DNA from: JAICYJ01 sp035695105
GTDB lineage: Bacteria > Actinomycetota > Thermoleophilia > Gaiellales > JAICJC01
Direction of reading: 5' to 3'
Assembly (NCBI GenBank): GCA_035695105.1
Contig: DASSEV010000077.1
Coordinates: 1 to 21,375 of the forward strand
Length of the DNA: 21,375 bases
Shown here one piece after another: positions 1 through 6,238 of the stretch. The notes beneath the pieces are model-generated. The model had not been told where the DNA came from. It searched no databases and saw only the letters and a program-made list of their open reading frames with translations. Within the stretch, counting starts at the first letter, position 1. Every line of letters begins with the position of its first letter. The translations under genes were made by a program, and so were the position numbers.

Positions 1-176
1 CCGCCGGCGCCGGCGGCGAGGTCGGCGCGCATGAAGCCGGTCGGGTGCTGCCAGGTGTAGCCGGGCAGCCCGAGCAGCGGCTCCTGCAGCCGGAACCAGT
101 CGCGCTGTGCGGGGTCGACGAAGGAGAGGAATTCCTCGCGGTCGCCGATCTGGACGTGCACGTCGCAGTCGATCAT
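1..176 (-). CDS. Amidohydrolase-type protein, N-terminal part only (cut by window edge)
   Basis: Only the first 58 codons are present; the gene runs off the left edge. The reading starts MIDCDVHVQIGDREEF and continues with WFRLQEPLLGLPGYTWQHPTGFMRADL. An early D-x-H motif after a short hydrophobic start is typical of amidohydrolase-2 (ACMSD-like) metal-dependent hydrolases, where this His is a metal ligand. The usual second ligand position (HxH) reads Gln here, a variation also seen in that family. The start ATG overlaps the stop of the upstream hydrolase gene as ATGA, so the two are very probably co-transcribed and translationally coupled. Substrate unknown. The family call rests on the N-terminal motif alone and is moderate. 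Confidence 0.6.
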   Translation of the reverse strand, partial: MIDCDVHVQIGDREEFLSFVDPAQRDWFRLQEPLLGLPGYTWQHPTGFMRADLAAGAG

Positions 177-991
177 GCCGCTTCCTCGAGCAGCCGCAGG
201 AGCAGCGCGTTGATGTCGTCGTGGCGGTGCCCGAACCACGAGGCGTGGCCCATCTCCTCGAGCAGGTGGAAGCGGGCGCCCGGGATCATGCCGGCCAGCT
301 CCTCGCCGTCCTGTGGCGGCGCCTGGACGTCCTCGGTGAAGGCGATCACGTCGACCGGCACGGCCACCTCGTGCAGCCGGTCGCGCTGGTCGTAGCGCAG
401 CGACGCCTCCCACTGCGGGATCAGCGAGCGCTCGTTCTCGCCGGAGTCCATCCACTCGAGCAGGATCTCGCGCAGCTTCGGCCACAGGTCGCGGTCGCCG
501 AGCGCGCGGGCCGGGTAGCACATTGCCGCGTAGTGGGAGACGCCCATCATGCCGTCGAGGCTGCCGCCGGCCCGGCGGAACTCGATCTCGGCCTCCTGGT
601 AGTCCCAGCCCCAGCCGGTGCTCCACGCGCCGGTGCCCATCACGATCGCGTGCCGGGCGATGTGGGGGTGGTCGAGCAGCACCTGCTGGACGATCGCCGA
701 GCCGAGCGAGCTGCCGATCAGCGCGACCGGCGGGGTGCAGACCGCCTCGACCAGCTCGGCCACGTCGCGGGCGAAGTCCTCGAGCGGCCACGGGCCGGGC
801 GCGTCGCACTCCGTGCCGCCGATGCCGCGGGAGTCGAAGGTGGTCGACCGGTGGCGGGCGTCGAAGGCCGGGGTCTGGAAGCGCCGCCAGTCCTCGCCGC
901 GCGACCCGCCGCCCGCGACCCAGACGAGATCCAAACCGGTGCCGGACTGCTCGTAGGCGATGCGTGCCTCTGATCCCTGGTGGTATGGCAT
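173..991 (-). CDS. Alpha/beta-hydrolase fold protein
   Basis: A 272-residue cytoplasmic hydrolase of usual family length. The nucleophile elbow is GSSLG (Ser95), preceded by the strand PPVALI; a candidate acid lies in FTEDVQAPP and the catalytic His is in EEMGHASW (about His249). DSRGIGGT near residue 54 is the usual strand-beta4 loop of the fold. I chose ATG at 991 (MPYHQGSEARIAYEQSG) because it has a good ribosome site (GGAAGG, about 6 nt upstream) and begins where the fold begins; the in-frame extension upstream lies inside the divergent tetR gene and is low-complexity Arg-rich. It is the first gene of a two-gene operon with the amidohydrolase (ATGA overlap) and is divergent from the TetR gene across 25 bp, so TetR probably controls it. 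Substrate (ester, lactone or C-C bond) cannot be told. Confidence 0.85.
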   Translation of the reverse strand: MPYHQGSEARIAYEQSGTGLDLVWVAGGGSRGEDWRRFQTPAFDARHRSTTFDSRGIGGTECDAPGPWPLEDFARDVAELVEAVCTPPVALIGSSLGSAIVQQVLLDHPHIARHAIVMGTGAWSTGWGWDYQEAEIEFRRAGGSLDGMMGVSHYAAMCYPARALGDRDLWPKLREILLEWMDSGENERSLIPQWEASLRYDQRDRLHEVAVPVDVIAFTEDVQAPPQDGEELAGMIPGARFHLLEEMGHASWFGHRHDDINALLLRLLEEAA

Positions 992-1004
992 TGCGCCCTT
1001 CCGG

Positions 1005-1027
1005 TAAACTGGACAAATGTCTAAACT
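1005..1027 (+). promoter_or_regulatory. Leaderless -10 box of tetR with overlapping palindrome (candidate TetR operator)
   Basis: TAAACT at 1005-1010 fits a TANNNT -10 box and ends 6 nt before the tetR ATG at 1017, so transcription could start on the A of the start codon. The palindrome GACAAATGTC (1012-1021) covers that start, and a second TAAACT (1022-1027) repeats 17 bp downstream of the first. The site lies between two divergent genes. Repressor binding here would block tetR and probably the hydrolase promoter. Palindrome and boxes are seen directly; the function is inferred. Confidence 0.5.
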
Positions 1028-1667
1028 CGTGTCCGGCGATGGTACCCGGCGGCGACGCGGGCGGCAAGCGGGAACGCAGCGCCGCACGCGCCACGACGGG
1101 CGCCAGACGCGGGCGGCGATCCTGGCGGCGACCCTCCGCGTGCTGCGCGACGAGGGCATCGGGTCGCTCACGCACCGGGCGGTCGCCCGAGAGGCCGGCG
1201 TGTCGCTGGCGCTGACGACCTACCACTTCGCGACGAAGGAGAACCTCGTCGCCGAGGCGCTCGACCTGGCGGCCTCGGAGACGCTGGACGGCCTGCGGCA
1301 GGCGGCCGGCGAAGAGCGCGAGCGCCTGACGCCCCGGTCGGTGGCCGAGCGGCTGTGCGACATGACGATGGAGCGGCTGGGCGACGAGCGCCTGGCCGTG
1401 TTCGCCGTGGTGGAGCTGTCGCTGGCGGCAGCGCGGCGGCCGCAGCTGCACGAAGCGGCGGCTGCGTGGAACGAGGAGTACCACGCACTGGTGGCGGGGC
1501 TGCTCGAGCGGGCCGGGGTGCCGTCGCCCGCTCAGGCCGCTCGGCTGGTGGTGGCGACGCTCGAGGGGCTGGTGTTTCTGCAGCTGACCGAGGCGGATCC
1601 GCGGTTCGAGCAGGACGTGCTGCGGCCGTCCATGCGGGCGCTGGTCGGTGCACTGGCCGCCCGGTGA
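1017..1667 (+). CDS. TetR/AcrR-family transcriptional regulator
   Basis: A 216-residue DNA-binding repressor-type protein of normal TetR length. A basic N-terminal arm (residues 11-32, many Arg) leads into the helix RAAILAATLRVLRDEG, then the helix-turn-helix LTHRAVAREAGVSLALTTYHFATKENL (about 51-77), the classic TetR recognition region ending in YHF-x-x-KE-x-L. The rest is the helical ligand-binding domain. ATG at 1017 has no clear Shine-Dalgarno sequence but has a TAAACT box 6 nt upstream, suggesting a leaderless transcript. The divergent hydrolase-amidohydrolase operon is the probable target, with autoregulation through the palindrome covering its own start. Ligand unknown, probably a substrate or product of those hydrolases. 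Confidence 0.9.
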   Translation: MSKLVSGDGTRRRRGRQAGTQRRTRHDGRQTRAAILAATLRVLRDEGIGSLTHRAVAREAGVSLALTTYHFATKENLVAEALDLAASETLDGLRQAAGEERERLTPRSVAERLCDMTMERLGDERLAVFAVVELSLAAARRPQLHEAAAAWNEEYHALVAGLLERAGVPSPAQAARLVVATLEGLVFLQLTEADPRFEQDVLRPSMRALVGALAAR

Positions 1668-1698
1668 ACCTTTGGTGCCAGGCACTTTTGGTTCACCG
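1662..1698. repeat. Nested palindrome between convergent genes (possible terminator or REP-like element)
   Basis: CGGTGAACC (1662-1670) and GGTTCACCG (1690-1698) form perfect 9-bp arms. Between them lies a second palindrome, GTGCCAGGCAC (1675-1685), flanked by TTT and TTTT. The element begins inside the last codons of tetR and overlaps its TGA stop. It sits in the 81-bp gap between two convergent genes, where a bidirectional terminator is expected, but no U-tract follows the outer arm. The nested symmetry also resembles dispersed REP-like palindromes. The structure is certain; its function is open. Confidence 0.6.
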
Positions 1699-1748
1699 CG
1701 CGCGGTGTTGCAGGTCCGCGATCGGTCGTCACGGGCTTGTGGCAGGGA

Positions 1749-3332
1749 TCAGATCAGCTCGGCTGGGACGCGATCGTGCTCCACATCCCCGGGGGCCCCG
1801 GTCGGCGCGTTGCTCGTCCGCAGCGGCACCTCCGGCAGCACCCACGACAGCAGGAACGGGATCACGGCAAGCCCCGTCCCCAGCAGGAACACCCCGTGCA
1901 GGGAGTGCGCGAAGGCCTCCAGGAACGCCGAGTGCACCTGCGGCGGCAGCGCTCTCGCCTGCGCCGGGTCCAGGTGCACACCGCTTCCCAGCCGCGACGT
2001 CACGGCCGCCGGCAGCTGCGCCAGCTGGTCGCTCAGCCGCGACGCGAACACTGACCCGAAGATCGCCACGCCGAACGAGCCGCCGACCGACCGGAAGAAC
2101 GTCGCCGTCGACGTCACCACGCCGATGTCCCGCGGCGCCGCGTCGTTCTGGACGACCAGCACGAGCACCTGCATGACCAGGCCGATGCCGACGCCGACAA
2201 CGACCATGTCGACCGACGCCACCCACGGGGCCGTGTCGACGCCGAGCCGCGACAGCATGAACATGCCGACGGTCAGGATTGCCGTGCCCGCGATCGGGAA
2301 TGCCCGGTAGCGCCCTCGCCGGCTGATGAACTGCCCCGACGCCACCGACGCGACGAGCAGGCCCGCCATCAGCGGCACCATCCGCAGCCCCGACCCGGTC
2401 GCCGTCGCGCCGTACACCAGCTGCAGGTAGAGCGGGATGAAGACGATGGCGCCGAACATCGCCATGCCGATCGCAAAGCCCATCGCGGTGGCCACATCGA
2501 ACACCTTCGACCTGAAGATCTGGAGCGGGATCACCGGCTCCGCCGCGCGCCGCTCCTGCAGCACGAACAGCACGAGCAGCACCAGGCTGAGGGCGGCGAG
2601 CCCGATGATCGTGCTCGACCCCCAGGCGTACTGCGTGCCGCCCCAGGTGGTGACCAGGATCAGCGCGCCGACGCCGCCGGCCAGCAGCGCCGCGCCCAGG
2701 TAGTCGATCCGGTGGCTGATCGCCGGCGTGTGCAGGTGCAGCCGCGTGATCACGATGATCACGGCCGCGATGCCGATCGGGACGTTGACGTAGAACACCC
2801 AGCGCCAGGACAGGCTGTCGACGAAGAACCCTCCGAGCAGCGGCCCCGCGACCGATGCGACGGCGAACACCGATCCGATCAGGCCCATGTAGCGGCCGCG
2901 CTCACGGGGCGGGACGATGTCGCCGATGATCGCCTGCGCTCCCACGATCAGGCCGCCGGCGCCCACGCCCTGGATGGCGCGGAACGCGATCAGCTGCAGC
3001 ATCGACTGGCTCAGCCCGGCCAGCATCGACCCGCCCAGGAAGATCAGGATCGCGGCCAGGAACACCGGCTTTCGGCCCATCATGTCGCCGAGCTTTCCGT
3101 AGAGCGGCGTCGAGACCGTCGACGCGAGCAGGTAGGACGTCACCACCCACGACAGGTGGTTCAGCCCGCCAAGGTCGCCGACAATCGTCGGCAGCGCCGT
3201 CGACACGATCGTCTGATCGAGCGCCGCGAGGAACATGCCGAGCATCAGCGCTGCGAACACCGTCCGCAGCTGCCGGCCGCTCAGCTGCCCGCCGGCGGCG
3301 GGTGCGGTGCCGTTGGCGTTCTGCGCGCTCAC
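1749..3332 (-). CDS. DHA2-family MFS drug efflux transporter (EmrB/QacA type)
   Basis: A 527-residue inner-membrane proton antiporter of the 14-helix DHA2 class by length and motifs. Visible are the first-helix motif LDQTIVSTALPTIVGDLGG (about 38-56), the MFS motif A loop GKLGDMMGRK between helices 2 and 3, the antiporter motif C AGPLLGGFFVD in helix 5, and WRWVFYVNVPIG, a hallmark of this subfamily. I chose the GTG start at 3332 (VSAQNANGTAP): it overlaps the stop of the upstream tetR as GTGA, and the longer in-frame reading is out-of-frame tetR sequence, Arg/Gly-rich and not protein-like. It is the second gene of a tetR-efflux operon, a standard arrangement in which the pump substrate is also the regulator's ligand. 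The drug or metabolite exported cannot be predicted. Confidence 0.92.
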   Translation of the reverse strand: MSAQNANGTAPAAGGQLSGRQLRTVFAALMLGMFLAALDQTIVSTALPTIVGDLGGLNHLSWVVTSYLLASTVSTPLYGKLGDMMGRKPVFLAAILIFLGGSMLAGLSQSMLQLIAFRAIQGVGAGGLIVGAQAIIGDIVPPRERGRYMGLIGSVFAVASVAGPLLGGFFVDSLSWRWVFYVNVPIGIAAVIIVITRLHLHTPAISHRIDYLGAALLAGGVGALILVTTWGGTQYAWGSSTIIGLAALSLVLLVLFVLQERRAAEPVIPLQIFRSKVFDVATAMGFAIGMAMFGAIVFIPLYLQLVYGATATGSGLRMVPLMAGLLVASVASGQFISRRGRYRAFPIAGTAILTVGMFMLSRLGVDTAPWVASVDMVVVGVGIGLVMQVLVLVVQNDAAPRDIGVVTSTATFFRSVGGSFGVAIFGSVFASRLSDQLAQLPAAVTSRLGSGVHLDPAQARALPPQVHSAFLEAFAHSLHGVFLLGTGLAVIPFLLSWVLPEVPLRTSNAPTGAPGDVEHDRVPAELI

Positions 3333-3970
3333 CGGCGCGCCCTCGCAATCCGCGTCACCTGCGCCCTTGTCATCGGCTCGACCGGAAGCGGCGTTGCCGC
3401 CTCGGCCCGCAGGCCGTCGAGCAGGATGCCGAGATGCCGCCGCCAGATCTCCGGTGCCACGTCGCCCGCGGCGTCGATCACGCGGTCGCACGACCAGAAC
3501 ACCAGCGGCATGTCCTCCAGCGCGAAGTCGTCGCGCAGGGAGCCCTGCGCCTTCGCGCGGTCGATCAGCGCGCGGAGCAGCGGACGCATCCGCGCCCGCA
3601 TGGCCTCGGCCCGCGGGCGCGCGCCCTCGCCGGCGGCGACGCCCTTCAGCGCCCGGTTCGCCACGTGCAGCGCCAGCGCCCGCTCGAGGTACTCGCAGAA
3701 CCCGACCCAGGCGTCCGGCTCGGCGAGCGCCTGCCGGAGAGCCTGCGCCCACTCGCCGTAGGCGTCCTCCAGCACCGCGTCGAGCAGCTCGTCCTTGTTG
3801 GAGAAATGGCGGTAGAGCGTTCCCATGCCCACTCCGGCGTCACGGCGGATCTCGTCGACGCTGACATCGGCGCCCCGCGCAGCGAACAGCCGGCGGGCGC
3901 TCGCGACGATGCGCTCGCGGTTGCGGGAGGCGTCGCTTCGCAGCGGGCGCGAGGGCGTCTTCGTGCTCAT
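3329..3970 (-). CDS. TetR/AcrR-family regulator of the adjacent efflux pump
   Basis: A 213-residue TetR protein. Helices SRNRERIVASARRLFAARG (15-33) precede the helix-turn-helix VSVDEIRRDAGVGMGTLYRHFSNKDEL (about 36-62), a textbook TetR signature; the C-terminal two thirds are the helical ligand-binding and dimerisation domain. ATG at 3970 is preceded by TACCCT 7 nt upstream, a TANNNT box that would give a nearly leaderless mRNA, and no Shine-Dalgarno sequence is visible. A 16-bp palindrome lies in the -35/spacer region of that promoter, so autorepression is likely. The downstream MFS gene starts within its stop codon (GTGA), so regulator and pump are made from one message. The inducer is probably the exported compound (inference). 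Confidence 0.92.
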   Translation of the reverse strand: MSTKTPSRPLRSDASRNRERIVASARRLFAARGADVSVDEIRRDAGVGMGTLYRHFSNKDELLDAVLEDAYGEWAQALRQALAEPDAWVGFCEYLERALALHVANRALKGVAAGEGARPRAEAMRARMRPLLRALIDRAKAQGSLRDDFALEDMPLVFWSCDRVIDAAGDVAPEIWRRHLGILLDGLRAEAATPLPVEPMTRAQVTRIARARR

Positions 3971-3977
3971 GAATCGC

Positions 3978-4008
3978 AGGGTAGCAGCAAAGCGGAGCGA
4001 CCGCTCCG
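3978..4008 (-). promoter_or_regulatory. tetR-efflux promoter with 16-bp palindromic operator
   Basis: Read on the minus strand, TACCCT (3983-3978) is a -10-like box 7 nt before the tetR ATG. The palindrome CGGAGCGACCGCTCCG (3993-4008; 7-bp perfect arms around 2 bp) lies where the -35 region would be. Its size and position suit a TetR dimer blocking RNA polymerase. No good -35 hexamer is seen. The palindrome is certain; the operator role is inferred. Confidence 0.6.
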
Positions 4009-4017
4009 GTTATCGCC

Positions 4018-4061
4018 GTTACCCACCATCGCCATGCGTTGTTACCCAATCGCCATGCGTT
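4018..4061. repeat. Two adjacent 21-23-bp direct repeats upstream of the transpeptidase gene
   Basis: GTTACCCACCATCGCC followed by ATGCGTT (4018-4040) is repeated as GTTACCCAATCGCC followed by ATGCGTT (4041-4061); the copies differ only by a 2-bp insertion (CC). They abut head to tail, about two helical turns apart, in the 120-bp gap between the divergent tetR and the L,D-transpeptidase gene. The spacing suits a protein binding in tandem on one face of the helix (an activator or response regulator). No known motif recognised. Confidence 0.55.
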
Positions 4062-4090
4062 TCTTCCCGCGCAGCCCTAAGGTATGTGTG

Positions 4091-5353
4091 ATGCGCTCGC
4101 TTCGAGCAACGGTGTGCGGTGCCATCCTGCTGTGCGTGGCGGTCACGGGCTGCGACGGTGCGTCTGCTGGGAGCGGGTCCACGCCGCGGGCGAACGCGCC
4201 GTCGGCCCCCGCCGTGAGCGCCGCTCGGATCACCATCAAGCCGGCCGGTGGACGTCATCGCGCGCACCCCGAGCACGGTGTGGTCGTGCGGGCGACGAGT
4301 GGAACGCTCACCAACGTCACCGTGACCGCGGCCGGCCGGTCAGTACCTGGGCACCTCACCCACCACCAGACGGTGTGGAAGACCGACGGCGTGCTCCACA
4401 CGAACACGACCTACGCGGTCGATGCCTCCGCCGTCGACGCGACGGGAGCGCCCACGACCCGTTCGGTGACGTTCCACACGCTGAAGCCGCGCCGGGTCGA
4501 GGACACGACCATCTTCGAGGCGAAGGACGCCACGTACGGCGTGGGCATGCCGGTCATGCTCAGCTTCAGCACGCCGGTCGTCTACAAGCGCGCGGTGGAG
4601 CGGGCGCTGACGCTGCGCTCGTCGAAGCCCGTCGTCGGTGCGTGGTACTGGGACGGCGACAGCAGCGTGCAGTTCCGGCCGCGCGGATACTGGCCGCAGA
4701 ACACGGTCGTTCGCTTCCAGGGCAACCTCGACGGCGTCGAGGTCGCGCCCGGCGTCTACGGCACGCACACGCTGACCCAGCGCTTCCGCATCGGCCAATC
4801 GGTGATCGTCGTGGCGAGCACGGCCACGCACGACCTGCACCTGTACGTCGCCAAGAAGCTGTTCGCCACCTGGCCGATCAGCACCGGCAAGCCCGGCGAC
4901 GACACGCCCAACGGCACCTACCTGACGATCGAGAAGGGCAACCCGGTCGAGATGAAGGGTCCGGGATACGACCTGATGGTGCCCTGGTCGGTGCGGTTCA
5001 CGTGGTCGGGCGACTACCTGCACGACGCGTACTGGTCAGTCGGCGAGCAGGGCTTCACCAACGTCAGCCACGGCTGCGTCAACCTGTCGCCGGCCAACGC
5101 CGAGACCTACTACAAGATGGCCGTCCCCGGCAACCCGGTGACGATCACCGGCAGCCCCCGCGCGGGCACGTGGGGGAACGGCTGGACGGTCTGGTTCCTG
5201 AGCTGGCACGACCTCGTGCGGGGCAGCGCGCTGCACCAGGCGGTGCGGGTGAACGCGCACGGCAGCACGTTCATCCACCCGGGCGACGTTCGCCGGCATC
5301 CCGGCTCGTCGCCGCTGCACGGGCCGGCGCCGGGGAACTTCGCCGCCGCCTAG
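4091..5353 (+). CDS. L,D-transpeptidase lipoprotein (YkuD domain, LdtMt2-like)
   Basis: A 420-residue envelope enzyme that would form 3-3 peptidoglycan cross-links. Residues 1-20 are a signal peptide ending in a lipobox (VTGC, lipidated Cys21). Two beta-sandwich Ig-like domains follow (about 50-135 and 140-230; the second carries TYGVGMPVMLSFSTPV and the LdtMt2-like stretch VVGAWYWDGDSSVQFRPRGYW). The YkuD catalytic domain (about 235-355) has His311 in YLHDAYWS and the nucleophile Cys329 in SHGCVNLSPANAETYY. Some 65 residues after the domain (WGNGWTVWFLSWHDL onward) form a C-terminal extension. ATG at 4091 is preferred because it starts the signal peptide and has AAGG 8 nt upstream; the same TAAGGT could instead be a -10 box. 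The 4088 GTG is an alternative. Usually carbapenem-sensitive and beta-lactam-tolerant enzymes (family knowledge). Confidence 0.93.
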   Translation: MRSLRATVCGAILLCVAVTGCDGASAGSGSTPRANAPSAPAVSAARITIKPAGGRHRAHPEHGVVVRATSGTLTNVTVTAAGRSVPGHLTHHQTVWKTDGVLHTNTTYAVDASAVDATGAPTTRSVTFHTLKPRRVEDTTIFEAKDATYGVGMPVMLSFSTPVVYKRAVERALTLRSSKPVVGAWYWDGDSSVQFRPRGYWPQNTVVRFQGNLDGVEVAPGVYGTHTLTQRFRIGQSVIVVASTATHDLHLYVAKKLFATWPISTGKPGDDTPNGTYLTIEKGNPVEMKGPGYDLMVPWSVRFTWSGDYLHDAYWSVGEQGFTNVSHGCVNLSPANAETYYKMAVPGNPVTITGSPRAGTWGNGWTVWFLSWHDLVRGSALHQAVRVNAHGSTFIHPGDVRRHPGSSPLHGPAPGNFAAA

Positions 5354-5417
5354 ATCGTCTCGATGAGTTCGCGGCCGCGGCGCGGTCTACAGGGAAACGG
5401 CAGAGGAGGAGCTCGAC

Positions 5418-5894
5418 ATGCACGACATCACGCCATGCCTGTGGTTCGACACCGAGGCCGAGGACGCCGCCAATCTGTACACGTCGGTGTTCCCCAACTC
5501 GCGCATCACGTCCACGTCGCGCTACGGCGAGGCCGGGCCGCGTGAGGCGGGCCTGGCCATGGTCGTCGCCTTCGAGATCGACGGCCGGCCCTTCACCGCG
5601 CTGAACGGCGGCCCGCAGTACACGTTCAGCGAGGCCGTCTCATTCCAGGTGATGTGCGACGACCAGGAGCAGATCGACCACTTCTGGAACTCCCTGACCG
5701 AGGGCGGCCGGCCCGGCCCCTGCGGCTGGCTGAAGGACCGCTTCGGCGTCTCGTGGCAGATCGTCCCGCGCCGTCTGACGGAGCTGCTCACGTCATCGGA
5801 TCCCGAGACGTCCCAGCGCGTGATGGCCTGCATGATGCAGATGGGCAAGCTGGTGATCGCGGAGCTGGAGGAGGCGGCGGCGGCGACCGTCTAG
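5418..5894 (+). CDS. PhnB-like VOC superfamily protein (3-dmu-9_3-mt family)
   Basis: A 158-residue cytoplasmic protein of the glyoxalase/VOC fold. It begins MHDITPCLWFDTEAEDAANLY and continues with FPNSRIT, IDGRPFTALNGGP, FSEAVSFQV and GPCGWLKDRFGVSWQIVP, the diagnostic string of the PhnB/3-dmu-9_3-mt family (old database name 3-demethylubiquinone methyltransferase, which is misleading). No methyltransferase motif is present and the true activity of these proteins is unknown. The start is fixed by AGGAGGA 7 nt upstream. It follows the transpeptidase gene by 64 bp on the same strand, so read-through is possible, but no functional link is evident. Confidence 0.88.
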   Translation: MHDITPCLWFDTEAEDAANLYTSVFPNSRITSTSRYGEAGPREAGLAMVVAFEIDGRPFTALNGGPQYTFSEAVSFQVMCDDQEQIDHFWNSLTEGGRPGPCGWLKDRFGVSWQIVPRRLTELLTSSDPETSQRVMACMMQMGKLVIAELEEAAAATV

Positions 5895-5917
5895 GGGGCG
5901 CTCGCTGGTCGCCATGG

Positions 5918-5953
5918 TTGCAACAGCCTTGGAGCCTGGATTATGGTCTGCCC
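5918..5953 (+). promoter_or_regulatory. Promoter of the DUF4242 gene, leaderless
   Basis: TTGCAA (5918-5923) and TATGGT (5942-5947) are 18 bp apart, and the -10 box ends 6 nt before the ATG at 5954. This spacing puts the transcript start on the start codon. No Shine-Dalgarno sequence precedes the ATG, which supports a leaderless message. Boxes are seen; activity is inferred. Confidence 0.6.
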
Positions 5954-6238
5954 ATGCCGCGCTATCTGGTCGAACGCACCTTCAAGGTGACCATCGAGGA
6001 GATGCCGCCGGTTGCGAGCCGCTCGAAGCGGATCGTCAACACGGAGTTCCCGGCCATCACGTGGGAGCACAGCCACGTCGTCGTCGGTGACGACGGGCGC
6101 GTCCGCACGTTCTGCGTGTACACGGCGCCGGACGAGGACATGGTGCGCGCGCACGCCAAGGAGCTCGGGGAGCACGTGATCGACGTCATCCACGAGATCG
6201 TGGGAGACGTCAGTCCGGAGGACCTGCCGGACTCCTAG
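5954..6238 (+). CDS. DUF4242 family small protein (SCO4226-like)
   Basis: A 94-residue ferredoxin-like-fold protein. MPRYLVERTF at the start, ITWEHSHVVVGDDGRVRTFCVYTAPDED in the middle and SPEDL at the end match the DUF4242 pattern (YLVERTF ... W-x-x-S-Y ... K-T-x-C-V-Y-x-A-P ... D). A Streptomyces member, SCO4226, is described as nickel-binding; whether this one binds metal is not known. His and Cys residues near the central strand (EHSHV, FCVY) are candidates. The ATG at 5954 matches the family start; the longer in-frame reading begins inside the PhnB gene. Its last 29 bp overlap the end of the converging cyclase gene. Confidence 0.85.
   Translation: MPRYLVERTFKVTIEEMPPVASRSKRIVNTEFPAITWEHSHVVVGDDGRVRTFCVYTAPDEDMVRAHAKELGEHVIDVIHEIVGDVSPEDLPDS

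Noticed and set aside
992..1171. 60-residue upstream extension of the first alpha/beta-hydrolase
   Set aside because: It lies inside the divergent tetR gene, is Arg-rich, and the GGAAGG ribosome site supports ATG 991.
3333..3752. N-terminal extension of the efflux pump reading
   Set aside because: It overlaps the tetR gene in another frame, is Arg/Gly/Ala-rich and has no membrane segment; the GTG at 3332 overlaps the tetR stop as expected for coupled genes.
4084..5604. A 506-codon open reading over the L,D-transpeptidase gene
   Set aside because: Low-complexity Arg/Pro-rich translation with no ribosome site; the other frame encodes a complete lipoprotein with the SHGC motif.
5418..5894. Assignment as a 3-demethylubiquinone methyltransferase
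   Set aside because: The family name is historical; the protein has a VOC fold and no SAM-binding motif, so no methyltransferase activity is claimed.
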